Below are positions 17,589 to 27,237 of a stretch of 64,000 nucleotides of DNA, piece by piece. Every line of letters starts with the position of its first letter. The first letter of the stretch is position 1. The notes under the pieces are model-generated. The model had not been told where the DNA came from and ran no database searches. It saw nothing but the letters and a program-made list of their open reading frames with translations. The stretch is from Marasmitruncus massiliensis (lineage in GTDB: Bacteria; Bacillota; Clostridia; Oscillospirales; Ruminococcaceae), in assembly GCF_900186535.1 (NCBI RefSeq), contig NZ_FYDE01000005.1, positions 1,774,895-1,838,894 on the forward strand, given 5' to 3'. The position numbers and the translations under genes are program-made.

Positions 17589-17874
17589 CGTGAGCAACCT
17601 CGAAAACCAGGTTGTCCCCCCCGCACCCGCAGATTCTGATGTCGTAGGGGACGTACCGGTTTTGACGCAGATGCACACCCGAGCGCACATCTATCGGGTT
17701 TTTCTCAAAGCGGCAGCCTATTTGCTACGGCACACCATCGAGTCGTGCGGAATGGACATCAGGAGGCGGATTCTTCTGGCAATGCCAATCTGAAAGGTGA
17801 TATGAAGCGGTTGACACAGCTCTTGCTGTAACGGCAAACCCATCATAAAAAACAGAGAGAAAGAGGAAGACATC
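17589..17874 (+). other. Intergenic stretch with an unconvincing 67-codon frame
   Basis: After the HEFFH protein, a GTG-initiated frame (17590-17793) runs two bases after the stop. It has no ribosome site, no recognisable domain and an odd composition, so I do not call it a gene. Nothing else is recognised before the methylthiotransferase ribosome site near 17862. Confidence 0.4.
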
Positions 17875-18735
17875 ATGGCAAAGGTACAGATCATTTCAAC
17901 AAGCTGCAACCGGCGTGAATTGGAACTTGAGCAGGTCAAAGCATACTTTCTGGGAAATGACTATATGGTGTCGGAAGACGATTTTGAAACCGATCGCGAG
18001 GCCGATGTGATTCTGCTTTCCACCTGCGGATTTACCCGGGCGGCCGAAGACTTTGGCCTTCAGACACTTAAGCGGATCGAGTCAGAGAAGAAGAAGGGGT
18101 GCGAGGTCTATGTTGGCGGCTGCCTACCCAAGATCAACGGCAAAGTATTGGATGGCTACATGACCTTTGACCCCCGCAATTACGAGAAACTTGATGAATA
18201 TTTCGATATGAAGTACAAATTGTGTGACTTCAGGCGCCCCAATATAATCGGTGCGTGGCAGTTACACCCCACCTATCGAGAACACGGACTAATGTCGGCC
18301 GATCCGTTAACCAGAGACGAGATCGGTGTTGAAACCTCCAAAGAAAATCTGCGTTCGGTAAAAGAGATCGCAGCCATCATCCGCGAGAACAACGAGTCTA
18401 CGTTCCGCATCCAGTGCATGCTTGGGTGCGCCTGCAACTGTTCTTACTGCGCGATCAAGTTTGCGATCGGCAAAATCCAGAGCCGTTCTCCGGAGGAGAT
18501 ACTTTCCGAAATGAAGGAAGGCATTGCCGGGGGATACGAAAACTTCCTGCTGGAGGGGTATTCACTCGGCAGTTATGGTTTGGACATCGGGACTAATCTG
18601 GGCGAACTTCTCGACCAAGTGATCGAGGTAATCCAAAACCATCCGGTCCGGCTGAGTGTGCCGGATGTATCGCCGCGTTACTTGGACAAATGTGTTGACC
18701 AATCCTTACACGTTTGCGAAGGCGATGGAAGATAG
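17875..18735 (+). pseudogene. Radical-SAM methylthiotransferase-like protein, truncated
   Basis: Resembles MiaB/RimO-type enzymes that add methylthio groups to tRNA or ribosomal protein. The UPF0004 domain has its three cysteines (STSCNRRELE, LLSTCGFTR, YVGGCLPK). The radical-SAM site is GCACNCSYC (C-x3-C-x2-C), and the early radical-SAM barrel follows (NFLLEGYSLGSYGLDIGTNL). Similarity stops near residue 265 (DVSPRYLDK). The family is usually about 430 residues with a C-terminal TRAM or similar domain; here the frame ends after 286 residues, because the DNA switches to the tail of an unrelated surface-protein gene at about 18680-18700. Probably nonfunctional. Confidence 0.8.
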
Positions 18736-19366
18736 CGAACTCCATGTCACCTTCAAGCCTCAATCGTCGGCAAGCGGCGACAGCGATAACAGCGGCGACA
18801 GCTCTACCTATACGCCCCCCGCGCCCTCCTCGCCTTGGCTTGAACAAAATTCTGCGCAGGAACTCAGCACAAACGAACAGAACCGTCAAAACGGATTTTT
18901 AAGAACCTCGTCAAGCGGCAAGCACGGCGTGCGCAAAAGTTCGTTCGCGGCATTTGGCGGCCTGCGCTTCGAGCACGATACTGTCTTAAATAACGCGGTA
19001 CAGGTGAGGCTCTACATCGATCAGTCCGAAAACATAACAAAGGATACCCTTGTATCTGGCTACGTTACAGGCACGGAAGTGGAAAGGACCCATAAAACGT
19101 TTGAAAGATGGTTCGCCAATCAGCTTCGGGTCATTCATTTCGACCAGCAAGAGGATTGGGGCGTTACCGTAAGAATTGCCGCAAAGGTCGATCTGTCCGG
19201 TACGGATACCCAAAATTTGTGCTTCTACAGCTATAACAGGGCGACTAACGCCTGCCGGCGCATCGCGGTACCTGCTTACTGGACTGATCAAAACGGATAC
19301 CTGCGCTTTATGACGCCTTATGCTGGGGATATTATCATCAGCGAAAGGCCGCTTGAACGCAAATAA
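18690..19366 (+). pseudogene. C-terminal fragment of a cell-surface protein
   Basis: The frame in phase with the stop at 19366 reads NPYTFAKAMEDSELHVTFKP, the typical end of a bacterial repeat/InlB-like Ig domain. A Ser/Asp/Pro-rich linker (about 30 residues) and a domain of about 150 residues rich in short strands follow. The tail has no LPXTG motif or membrane helix. No signal peptide, start codon or ribosome site belongs to it; the upstream part has been replaced by the methylthiotransferase gene. A 3' remnant left by a deletion fusion is the simplest reading. Confidence 0.65.
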
Positions 19367-19587
19367 ACCGTAAATTTGGTACTGTACACTATCTGAATTT
19401 CCGCGCTTAATAGCCGCCTTATTATGATTGGTAGAAAAATCCAACAATCAAATATCGCGGCTTTCGCCCTGTCTGTCAGGCTTTCCTGCGGTGGAGGCGT
19501 TAAGCTTACTCTATTTTGTATATCAACGTGCCTTTATCGGCAAGTTGAAACAATTTACCTGCAAATCATATTGACAGGAGGTTGCAT

Positions 19588-20280
19588 ATGAAGCGTTCAC
19601 AAATTAATGCCGCGATCCGAAGAATGGAGGAAACAGCAAAAAAGCATGGATTTATGTTGCCGCCCTTTTGCAGCTGGACTCCGGAAAATTGGCTGGGTAA
19701 GAGCCATGCGTACGACGAAATCCGTGAAACCATGCTCGGCTGGGACGTGACCGACTACGGCGAGGGAAAATTCGATGAGCTGGGATTTACCCTGATTACT
19801 CTGCGCAACGGCAAACTGAACAGCAAGTATCAAAAGACCTATGCCGAGAAACTGCTGATGCTGGAGGAATGCCAGTATTCCCCCATGCACTTTCACTGGT
19901 ACAAAATGGAGGACATCATCAATCGAGGCGGCGGCAATATCCTGATTCAGGTCTACAACGCGGCCCCGGACGAGAAGCTGGCAGATACCCTTGTCACGGT
20001 GTTTTCGGATGGACGTCGATATACCGTGCAGGCCGGGACACAAGTTCGGCTCTGTCCCGGCGAGAGCATCACCATTACACCTTACCTCTACCATGATTTT
20101 AAAGTTGAGCCCGGAACCGGGCCGGTGCTGCTGGGAGAGGTCTCCATGTGCAACGACGATGCCAACGACAACCGTTTTTACGAGAAATTAGGACGCTTTC
20201 CCGCCATCGAGGAGGATGAGCCTCCCTACCGGCTGCTCTGTAACGAATATCCGCCAACGGTGGAAGGGGAAAAGGCATGA
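19588..20280 (+). CDS. D-lyxose isomerase-like cupin enzyme
   Basis: 230 aa, D-lyxose ketol-isomerase family (cupin fold, divalent metal). Characterised members interconvert D-lyxose/D-xylulose and, to a lesser extent, D-mannose/D-fructose. Likely metal ligands are MHFHWYKMED (two His and the Glu) and a later His in TPYLYHDFKV. The ATG at 19588 lies six bases after AGGAGG. Its stop overlaps the ATG of the sugar kinase by 4 bases, so isomerase and kinase are co-translated and should act one after the other: aldose to ketose, then phosphorylation. Confidence 0.85.
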   Translation: MKRSQINAAIRRMEETAKKHGFMLPPFCSWTPENWLGKSHAYDEIRETMLGWDVTDYGEGKFDELGFTLITLRNGKLNSKYQKTYAEKLLMLEECQYSPMHFHWYKMEDIINRGGGNILIQVYNAAPDEKLADTLVTVFSDGRRYTVQAGTQVRLCPGESITITPYLYHDFKVEPGTGPVLLGEVSMCNDDANDNRFYEKLGRFPAIEEDEPPYRLLCNEYPPTVEGEKA

Positions 20281-21257
20281 ACGATCAATCAACGTTAACG
20301 GGAAAAAAATACGACGTCGTTGCTTTGGGCGAAGCGCTCATTGATTTTACCGAAGCGGGTCGCTCACCCTCTGGGATGCGCCTGTTTGAGCAGAACCCTG
20401 GAGGTGCTCCCGCCAACCTGCTCAGTGCGCTGTCACGCCTCGGGGCAAAAACAGCCTTTATCGGCAAGGTGGGGCAGGATATGCACGGCCGGTTTCTGCG
20501 CATGACGCTGGAAAAAGTCGGTATTGATACCCGGGGACTGATCATGGCAGAGAATGTGTTTACCACCATGGCCTTTGTCTCACTGAATGGCGGCGAGCGG
20601 GAATTCTCCTTTGCGCGCAAGCCGGGTGCAGATACCTGCCTGGCTGCGGGAGAACTGAACCTTGAAGTCCTGGACAATACAGCGGTATTACACATCGGTT
20701 CTCTTTCCCTGACCGATGAGCCTGTCAGGACCGCGACCTACGCAGCGGTCCAACGAGCCAAAAAAGCCGGGGCGATCATCTCTTACGATCCCAATTACCG
20801 CGCCTCCCTGTGGAGCAGCAGGGAAGAAGCTGTTTTGAGAATGCGGGAGCCCTTGCCTTTGATGGACGTTATGAAGCTGTCAGATGAGGAAACTGAGCTG
20901 CTCAGCGGTTATCGTGACCCGGAAAAAGCGGCAAAGGAGCTAAGTGATCGGGGAATCGGCCTGATAGCGGTGACTCTTGGAAAAGCGGGGGCGCTTGTAT
21001 GTCGAAAGGGCGAATGTCGCATGATACCCGGCTACGATCTTCCCGCCACCGATACCACCGGCGCGGGCGATGCCTTTTGGGGAGGCTTTCTCTGTCAGCT
21101 GCTGAAATCAGGTAAACCGCTTGAAGCGGTTAATCTGGAGGATGCCGCTTCTTTTGCGCGGTTCGGCAATGCTACCGCCACCATTTGCGTCAGTCGTCGG
21201 GGCGGTATCCCGGCTATGCCCATTTTGCAAGAGGTGATAAGATTAATGCAGCGCTAA
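20277..21257 (+). CDS. PfkB-family sugar kinase (fructokinase-like)
   Basis: 326 aa, ribokinase/PfkB fold. The N-terminal signature is NPGGAPANLLSALSRLGAKT, and the catalytic anion hole and base are in DTTGAGDAFWGGF. The best overall fit is fructokinase (ALGEALIDF start). It would phosphorylate the ketose made by the overlapping isomerase gene (fructose or xylulose). No sugar transporter is adjacent. Confidence 0.88.
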   Translation: MNDQSTLTGKKYDVVALGEALIDFTEAGRSPSGMRLFEQNPGGAPANLLSALSRLGAKTAFIGKVGQDMHGRFLRMTLEKVGIDTRGLIMAENVFTTMAFVSLNGGEREFSFARKPGADTCLAAGELNLEVLDNTAVLHIGSLSLTDEPVRTATYAAVQRAKKAGAIISYDPNYRASLWSSREEAVLRMREPLPLMDVMKLSDEETELLSGYRDPEKAAKELSDRGIGLIAVTLGKAGALVCRKGECRMIPGYDLPATDTTGAGDAFWGGFLCQLLKSGKPLEAVNLEDAASFARFGNATATICVSRRGGIPAMPILQEVIRLMQR

Positions 21258-21543
21258 CCTATGCCGTGATTTCACCCGCGATTTCACCCGCTCATCAACT
21301 TTTCCGGGGCAATATAGTTGTGTTGCCTCCGGCGAGAAAATCATGCAGGTATGTAATGTTGGAGATCGGATATTTATGGAACTGTAGTATACGTTATAAA
21401 AGTGGCGGATGTACAATCTAAGTGCAACAGGCTGAAATAAAAAGGCCCATCGAGACAACCAATATGATAAAATGGGAGTTACGACACAACCATTAACATT
21501 AGGTGGTTACTCGATAAGCTACAACCATCTTACCATAAGCGAA
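21258..21543 (+). other. Intergenic stretch, nothing recognised
   Basis: Spacer after the sugar kinase. Short frames here have no ribosome site or family resemblance. It marks the left border of the mobile and degraded DNA that follows. Confidence 0.5.
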
Positions 21544-22000
21544 CGCGAGTGTAAGCAATGCCTACGTATCATCTGCAGATAATGTGGACTGGCTGGAGTT
21601 GCGGGCGGCTGACTTCGGGAAGACCCGCAAGCAGGCGCTCAAGACGCAGGGCAACCTGACGCTCGCCCGCACGGTGACGACCGCAAATGTCACGATCCCG
21701 GCAGGGTATATTTTCAAAACGGAGCCAGACAGAGACGGCAATGTGCTACGATATATCTCCACCAGCGCGCGGTGGTATTTACCGCGGGCAGCACCAGCTG
21801 CAGCGTGCTGGTGGAAGCCGAGAGCGCTGGCAGCGATTACAATGTCCCGGCAGGCAAGATCACGCAGAGCCTGATCCACATTGAGAGTGTGACCGGCATC
21901 ACAAATGCGGAGGACTGGATCACTCGCGAGGGCAGCGACGTTGAAGAGATCGAGAGCCTGCGCTCCCGCACACTACAGCAATTCCAATCAAGAAAGCGAA
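21544..22000 (+). pseudogene. Phage baseplate assembly protein J-like fragment, frameshifted
   Basis: Two adjacent frames together read as part of a contractile-tail baseplate wedge protein (gpJ/Baseplate_J family). Frame 2 gives SSADNVDWLELRAADFG then NLTLARTVTTANVTIPAGYIF. Frame 1 from about 21770 gives VVFTAGSTSCSVLVEAES then GSDYNVPAGKITQ. The shift lies in 21755-21772 (GCGCGGTGG). Start, end and neighbours of a tail operon are absent, so this is a prophage scrap. Confidence 0.65.
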
Positions 22001-22117
22001 TAACCGGATTCACGAAACCAGCCCATAATATCAGAAGCTGTTCTCATAGACGTTTGAGCAAAGTATGTATATGAGAAATCATCACCATGGTTTTCTCCGA
22101 TACTGTTTTAATTTTAT

Positions 22118-22462
22118 GTGATTCCATATTTCGAGGAAAAAGCTTTGACGCTTTCACAGCTGCTTCCTAAACACTTTGTGGAGTTTTACAACTACAAGTT
22201 TACGGGAGGACGTATGGATGGAAAGGAAGGGGGTCTATCCATCGCATCGATAAGAAGTTTGGGGCTTGTGATTAAGGAAACACTCAATGCAGCTGTAATT
22301 CTGGAATATATCAGCAGAAATCCAGCAGCGAATGTGCCTTTACCTCATGCAGAAGAGAAACATCAGGTGGGAATTTTCCTCAATGCAGAAGAAGCCAATG
22401 CTGTGTTGAAAGCATTTCGAGGACACCATTTGCAGCCATTAGTGTACATAACGCTCCTATAA
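22118..22462 (+). pseudogene. Tyrosine recombinase/integrase fragment
   Basis: The SAM-like N-terminal DNA-binding domain of a phage-type integrase (SIASIRSLGLVIKETLNAAV and LEYISRNPAANVPLP) and the first strand of the catalytic domain (LNAEEANAVLKAF...LVYITLL). All catalytic residues (Arg...His-x-x-Arg...Tyr) are missing, and the 5' end lacks a ribosome site. The sequence changes abruptly to the resolvase leader at about 22460. Confidence 0.65.
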
Positions 22463-22493
22463 TATTATCAAATTTAAAGGAGCGAATCAAATA

Positions 22494-23087
22494 ATGAATT
22501 ATGGATACATAAGAGTGAGCAGTGATAAACAAACTGTCGAAAATCAGAGATTTGAAATTGAAAATTTTGCTCAAAGCAATAGCATTAATATTGATGGTTG
22601 GATTGAAGAAACCATTAGCGGTACAAAAAATTACGATAAACGAAAACTAGGTGCCCTACTAAAAAAAGTCAAGAAGGATGATTTAATTATTTGCGCAGAA
22701 CTATCTCGTCTAGGTAGAAATCTGTTTATGATAATGGAAATACTGAATCTCTGTATGACAAAAGAGTGCAAAGTGTGGACTATCAAAGATGGATATCGGT
22801 TAGGAGAAGACATTCAAAGCAAGGTTTTGGCCTTTGGCTTATCGGCCGAAATAGAACGTAATTTGATTAGTCAGCGAACTAAAGAGGCACTGGCAAGGAA
22901 GAAATCGGAGGGTGTTATTTTAGGTCGCCCTAAGGGCAGTAAATCTGCGAAAGTCAAACTTACAGGTCATGAGGAAGTCATTCGAACTTTATTAGAAAAA
23001 AATGTATCTAAATGTGAAATAGCAAGAATTTTTGGTGTTAACCGTATGACTGTTGCTTCATTTATAGTAAATAATGGATTACAATAA
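22494..23087 (+). CDS. Serine resolvase/invertase-family recombinase
   Basis: 197 aa small serine recombinase. The N-terminal catalytic domain has the nucleophile in YGYIRVSSDKQT, conserved arginines in ELSRLGRN, and the E-helix SAEIERNLISQRTKEAL. The Hin-type GRPKGSK linker leads to a C-terminal helix-turn-helix (KCEIARIFGVNRMTVASFI). The ATG has AAAGGAG upstream. Probably acts in resolution or inversion for a mobile element. It appears inserted within or next to the degraded integrase gene. Confidence 0.88.
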   Translation: MNYGYIRVSSDKQTVENQRFEIENFAQSNSINIDGWIEETISGTKNYDKRKLGALLKKVKKDDLIICAELSRLGRNLFMIMEILNLCMTKECKVWTIKDGYRLGEDIQSKVLAFGLSAEIERNLISQRTKEALARKKSEGVILGRPKGSKSAKVKLTGHEEVIRTLLEKNVSKCEIARIFGVNRMTVASFIVNNGLQ

Positions 23088-23643
23088 TTTAGATGTGTGA
23101 TTTGGAAATCAGTATGGTTGCTGATTGATTACACAACGCTATAGAAATCTGTCGAATAATCCTTGTTTACATTCTCTCGGTTATTTGCTAAAATTGAAGA
23201 AGGTTATTATGAACCTTGACAAATGAACATGGTATCTCGCAATGCAACGTGAGCATTGGGCGAGCGACGAGCCGAAGGGCGCTAACGGATTTTAATATCC
23301 GGCGATATACCTTGCGGCTGTTACTGCTGTGTGGTACAGCGGAATTGCTACAACCTCAATGTGCAATCATGATACTTCTGCCATGGCGGCAGGCCTGAAA
23401 GACGGCAACACGCATCACCCTGATTTGCGAAAGAATCGGGGGCGGCTGTTATGGGATTTGCATAACCAGCAAATCGGCATTGTGGACTGGAAACCTTTTT
23501 ATTACGCCTTTATTATTTTATGAATATCAACTTTTTAAAAAGAAACAGCCGGTTCCAAGGAGATTATATGTTCATTTGCAAAATAGAATTGTGACCGAGT
23601 AGCTCTGTGTGATTTTTCGCACAGAGCTATTTTTGTGTCCATT
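23088..23643 (+). other. Non-coding or degraded stretch before oriT
   Basis: No gene is supported. Short frames in 23216-23523 lack ribosome sites and resemble no family I know. The segment probably contains eroded mobile-element sequence. Confidence 0.4.
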
Positions 23644-23807
23644 TGAGGGTAAGAGTGCAAAAATGCCTACATAGGGTATTTTGCACTCTTACCCTCATTT
23701 CTTTTTGCGGAGAGTGTCAGACAACGGGGACGGATTCACACCCAAAGGGTGTGGCAAGCGTCCTATCTGTCGGACATCCGTCCACACCCCTAGTGGTGTG
23801 CAGATAG
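23644..23807 (+). other. Candidate origin of transfer (oriT) with three inverted repeats
   Basis: A 19-base-pair perfect inverted repeat (arms 23644-23662 and 23679-23697; arm core GAGGGTAAGAGTGCAAAA) is followed by a CACACCC-AAA-GGGTGTG hairpin (23737-23753). A nested hairpin (CTATCTG/CAGATAG enclosing CACACC/GGTGTG) spans 23764-23807. Such a set directly upstream of a mobC-relaxase pair is how oriT sites of mobilizable elements look. The nick site cannot be placed by eye. Confidence 0.6.
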
Positions 23808-23883
23808 TTTTCCTGCTCCACAGAGGGAGAAAAACGCAGATGATTTTGCACCCTTGGAATCCAATTCAGGAAGGAGTGCTACC

Positions 23884-24213
23884 ATGAACAGAACCCATAG
23901 AATTTCATTTCGGGTATCGGATTATGAACTGCAACGGATACAGTCCAAGGTCAAAAAATCAGGTATCCGAATGTCAGATTTTTGCCGTCATGCCGTGCTG
24001 GGAAAAGAAGTCCGCAACATCAAAGGATTGGACAAGTGCAGTTATGAGTTAAATAAAATCGGTACAAATCTTAATCAGCTCACGGTACTTTGCCACCAGC
24101 GGTCAGTACAGAATCCCAATCTGGAAGAAATGCAGGCACAGCTTTCCGCTGTGTTGGAACGCATTTACATAACTCTTGGAGGTGATAACGATGGCGATTG
24201 TCAAACCGATTAA
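23884..24213 (+). CDS. mobC: MobC-family relaxosome accessory protein
   Basis: 109 aa. A ribbon-helix-helix-like N-terminus (RISFRVSDYELQRIQSKVKK) and the C-terminal MobC motif (LNKIGTNLNQLTVLCHQ) are present. It binds oriT DNA and helps the relaxase nick it. The ATG at 23884 follows AGGAAGGAG. It overlaps the relaxase start by about 23 bases, the normal arrangement. The oriT-like repeats lie just upstream. Confidence 0.87.
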   Translation: MNRTHRISFRVSDYELQRIQSKVKKSGIRMSDFCRHAVLGKEVRNIKGLDKCSYELNKIGTNLNQLTVLCHQRSVQNPNLEEMQAQLSAVLERIYITLGGDNDGDCQTD

Positions 24214-25322
24214 GGTGCGTGTCGGCAACCTTGCAGGACTGCGGGCGGGGCTGGACTATATCAAGGATGACCGAAAGACCCAAAACGGCGCACTGGTCCA
24301 CTGCAAGGACTTGCTAAAGGGCAAGGAATACCAGCAGATGGTTATCACCAAACGTGCCTTTCACAAAGACACAGGACGGCAATATGCTCACTTTGTGCAA
24401 AGCTTTGACCCAAGAGACAACGCATCCCCTGAACTGGCATACAAAATCGGTCAGGAGTTTATCAAACGGTATGAGCATTTTCACGGCTTTCAAGTGGTGA
24501 TGGCGGTGCATACCAATGAAGCGCATATGCACGTTCACTATATCATCAATTCTGTCAGCCGTGAGAATGGCTGTAAATGGCAGTCCAGTCCAGAAGACTT
24601 GAAACGTATGCGTTCCCTCTCTGATGAACTCTGTTTAGAGCATGGCTTGTCCGTCATTGAACACGGTAAAAAGGGGCATCGTTCCTATGGAGAGTATGCC
24701 CAAACAGCAAGTTGGAAACGGCAGCTGGCACAAGACATTGCAGACAATCTTACCCTTAGTCACAACTGCGTTGACTTTATGCACCGCATGGACCGGCTTG
24801 GAATTAATGCTTATGTGGGTGAAAAAAGTGTTTTATTTACCATTCCTGCCGGTGTATACGGCTTACAATCCGAACGTAAATGTTCCAACCGGAAGTTGAT
24901 GTCCTACGGCGATTTTAGCATAGAAAACTTTAAGGATACATGGAACTGTAATACCGCACTTGCAAGAATCGGGCGCAGTGATATGCAGCTGTTGCAGGAG
25001 GCTTTACTGGAACTGGGGCAGCTACATTGCCCAGATACTCCAGACCGCTATCAGGATATGTATTTTCGAGATATTGCCTTCGACGGCATGACAAAGCAGG
25101 AAATCGAGATTGCTCTCTCCCGCAAGGCACTGGATTCTATGCTAGGAAAAGCACGGCAGGCAACACGAAAAGGCACAGGCAGAGAGCCAGCAGGCGGGAC
25201 TACTTTTAGCCACCATAGCCGATACCCTTGCAGAGGTGCTGCGCTGGCAGGAGGAGCAACAAAACGGCACATCTCATAGCGTTTATGCAACTTATGAGGA
25301 AGAAAACGAGTTTGAACTATAA
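24191..25322 (+). pseudogene. MobA/MobP-type relaxase, frameshifted near the C-terminus
   Basis: Relaxase domain (DNA nicking and strand transfer). The metal-binding three-His motif is clear (HTNEAHMHVHYIIN), and the N-terminal region is KPIKVRVGNLAGLRAGLDYI. The ATG at 24191 follows GGAGGTGAT. The uninterrupted frame stops at 25279 with an implausible tail (FSHHSRYPCRG). The next frame, from about 25185 to the stop at 25320-25322, reads ESQQAGLLLATIADTLAEVL then RWQEEQQ and ends NEFEL, typical of these proteins. A one-base change in a GAGAG run at about 25180-25190 explains it. The nicking domain is untouched, so partial function is possible. Confidence 0.8.
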
Positions 25323-25407
25323 AAATAAGAATTTGTCTGGACGCGGCGCGGGATTCATTCTATAATGGATTCACAGTCGCCGATAGTCCTAAAGTCAGGA
25401 GGACTGT

Positions 25408-27081
25408 ATGGCAAGTAATACAACGAAGGTATGGAAAACAGCGGCGTACATCCGCCTTTCGAGGGAGGATGCCGACACAAGAAGTGGTGAAAAGGCCGAA
25501 AGTGAAAGTGTGGTGAACCAACAGCAGATAATAGGCGATTTTATCGCTTCACAACCAGATTTGGGTGACCACTTGACCTTTATTGATGACGGACTGACTG
25601 GCACGAATTTTGACCGTCCCGGCTTTCAGCGAATGATGGAGGAAATCCATAAGGGCAATATTAACTGTGTAGTGGTTAAGGATTTATCCCGATTCGGTAG
25701 AAACTACACTGAAGCAGGCGTTTACATGGAGCAGGTATTCCCGATGCTGGGTGTTCGATTTATCGCCATTAATGACCATGTGGACAGCTTTCTGCGCCCT
25801 GCGGAGATGGATAGTATTCTGATTCCTCTGAAAAATCTGCTTAACGATTCATATAGTAGGGATTTATCCATCAAGGTACGCAGTGCCATGACCGCCAAGC
25901 GGAAACGTGGGGAGTTTATCGGTGGATATGCCTGCTATGGGTACTTAAGAAATCCCAAGGACAAAACAAGGCTCATTGTAGACAATGAAACAGCTGATAT
26001 AGTCCGGGATATTTTTAGGTGGTACATTGAGGGACTCGGCAAGACACCAATTGCCAAACGGCTGAATGCGCTGAGTATTCTCTCACCCGCAAAGCAGCGC
26101 TTTATCCGCAATGAGCGAGAGGGCTACCCAAAGCATGAGTATGCGAACAGGATGTCGTGGCTTTGGAGTTCACAGACAATTACCACGATACTGGAGGATC
26201 CCACTTATCTTGGGCATATCACGCAGAATAAACGGTCACAGGTCAGCTACAAGAATTATAAGAGGATGAAAATTGATAAGTCCGACTGGATTATTGTAGA
26301 GAACACCCACGAACCGATTATTGACCAGTACACCTTTGACCGCGTGCAGGGGCTGATGAAACTGCGTACCAAGTCTACGCTTAAAACTGGCAATGTGTAT
26401 TTGTTTTCGGGGCTGCTCCGCTGCGCTGACTGCAAACGGGCAATGGAGCGTGTTGTGGTAACCAAGAAGAATGGCAAGGTATATGTCAATTACCGCTGCC
26501 ACACCTATACAGCCTATTCCCACGATGCCTGCACAAAGCATACCATTGCAGAACATGAAATTTATACAGCAGTTCTGCAAACCGTTCAAAAGCATACGCA
26601 AATACTGATGGATTTTGAAAAGGTGCTTAAAAAGCTGGATTACCAAAGGCATCGCCAGAGCCAAGCGGACAGGCTGGATAAGAGTATTTCAAAAAAGCAA
26701 CAGGAGCTTGCAGAAGTTGAAAGCATCAAGCTGGAACTGTATACCGACCTCAAAAAAAGCATCATTTCGCAGGACGAATACGTTTCCTTAAAATCAGGTT
26801 ATGCAGAGAAAGCCACCTCTCTGACGGAGCAGATTGCATCGCTCCGAGAGGAAAGGCAGAACCTTGAACATCAGGAGGCACTGCAAAATGAATGGTTGGA
26901 GCGGTTTAAGCAATATCAGGATATAGAAAGCCTGAACCGCAGCCTTGTGACCGAGCTAATTGAGCGCATTGATGTGCATGAGGGCAGGCGGCTCACCATT
27001 CACTTTAAGTTTCAGGATGAATTTGAAAAGGTTCGGGAACTTGCTGAGCAAGAGGTAAATGATCTGCAAACGGCGGTTTAG
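25408..27081 (+). CDS. Large serine recombinase (TndX/TnpX-like)
   Basis: 557 aa. The N-terminal resolvase domain has catalytic Ser18 in AYIRLSREDAD and arginines in KDLSRFGRNYTEAG. The Recombinase domain covers about 170-290, with a zinc ribbon after it (LFSGLLRCADCKRAMERVV...YRCHTY...CTKH). A long coiled coil (about 400-500) precedes the end. These enzymes insert and excise conjugative or mobilizable transposons such as Tn4451 and Tn5397. AGGAGGACTGT precedes the ATG. It ends in a strong terminator-like hairpin. A short, diverged copy of its 3' end and downstream DNA occurs at 37750-37900. Confidence 0.92.
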   Translation: MASNTTKVWKTAAYIRLSREDADTRSGEKAESESVVNQQQIIGDFIASQPDLGDHLTFIDDGLTGTNFDRPGFQRMMEEIHKGNINCVVVKDLSRFGRNYTEAGVYMEQVFPMLGVRFIAINDHVDSFLRPAEMDSILIPLKNLLNDSYSRDLSIKVRSAMTAKRKRGEFIGGYACYGYLRNPKDKTRLIVDNETADIVRDIFRWYIEGLGKTPIAKRLNALSILSPAKQRFIRNEREGYPKHEYANRMSWLWSSQTITTILEDPTYLGHITQNKRSQVSYKNYKRMKIDKSDWIIVENTHEPIIDQYTFDRVQGLMKLRTKSTLKTGNVYLFSGLLRCADCKRAMERVVVTKKNGKVYVNYRCHTYTAYSHDACTKHTIAEHEIYTAVLQTVQKHTQILMDFEKVLKKLDYQRHRQSQADRLDKSISKKQQELAEVESIKLELYTDLKKSIISQDEYVSLKSGYAEKATSLTEQIASLREERQNLEHQEALQNEWLERFKQYQDIESLNRSLVTELIERIDVHEGRRLTIHFKFQDEFEKVRELAEQEVNDLQTAV

Positions 27082-27094
27082 CAACAAAATAAGT

Positions 27095-27131
27095 GGGGTG
27101 GCTATCAGTTGTGCATTTTGATAGCCACCCC
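27095..27131 (+). terminator. Hairpin terminator after the recombinase gene
   Basis: A 13-base-pair perfect stem (GGGGTGGCTATCA / TGATAGCCACCCC). The U-tract is weak. The same hairpin is found in the second copy near 37778-37815. Confidence 0.6.
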
Positions 27132-27237
27132 ATGCAGATATGGAAACAACAGGAGACATCTATACGCACATCTCACAAATGCGCCGCCATTCTATGGCGA
27201 AAAATATTCAAAATATCTTTTTACTATGACTTTTAAA

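Noticed and set aside
17590-17793. 67-codon frame after the HEFFH gene
   Set aside because: GTG start without a ribosome site, no recognisable domain; kept only as a note.
22494-23087. IS607-type element (serine TnpA with TnpB)
   Set aside because: The helix-turn-helix is at the C-terminus as in resolvases/invertases, not at the N-terminus as in IS607, and no tnpB follows.
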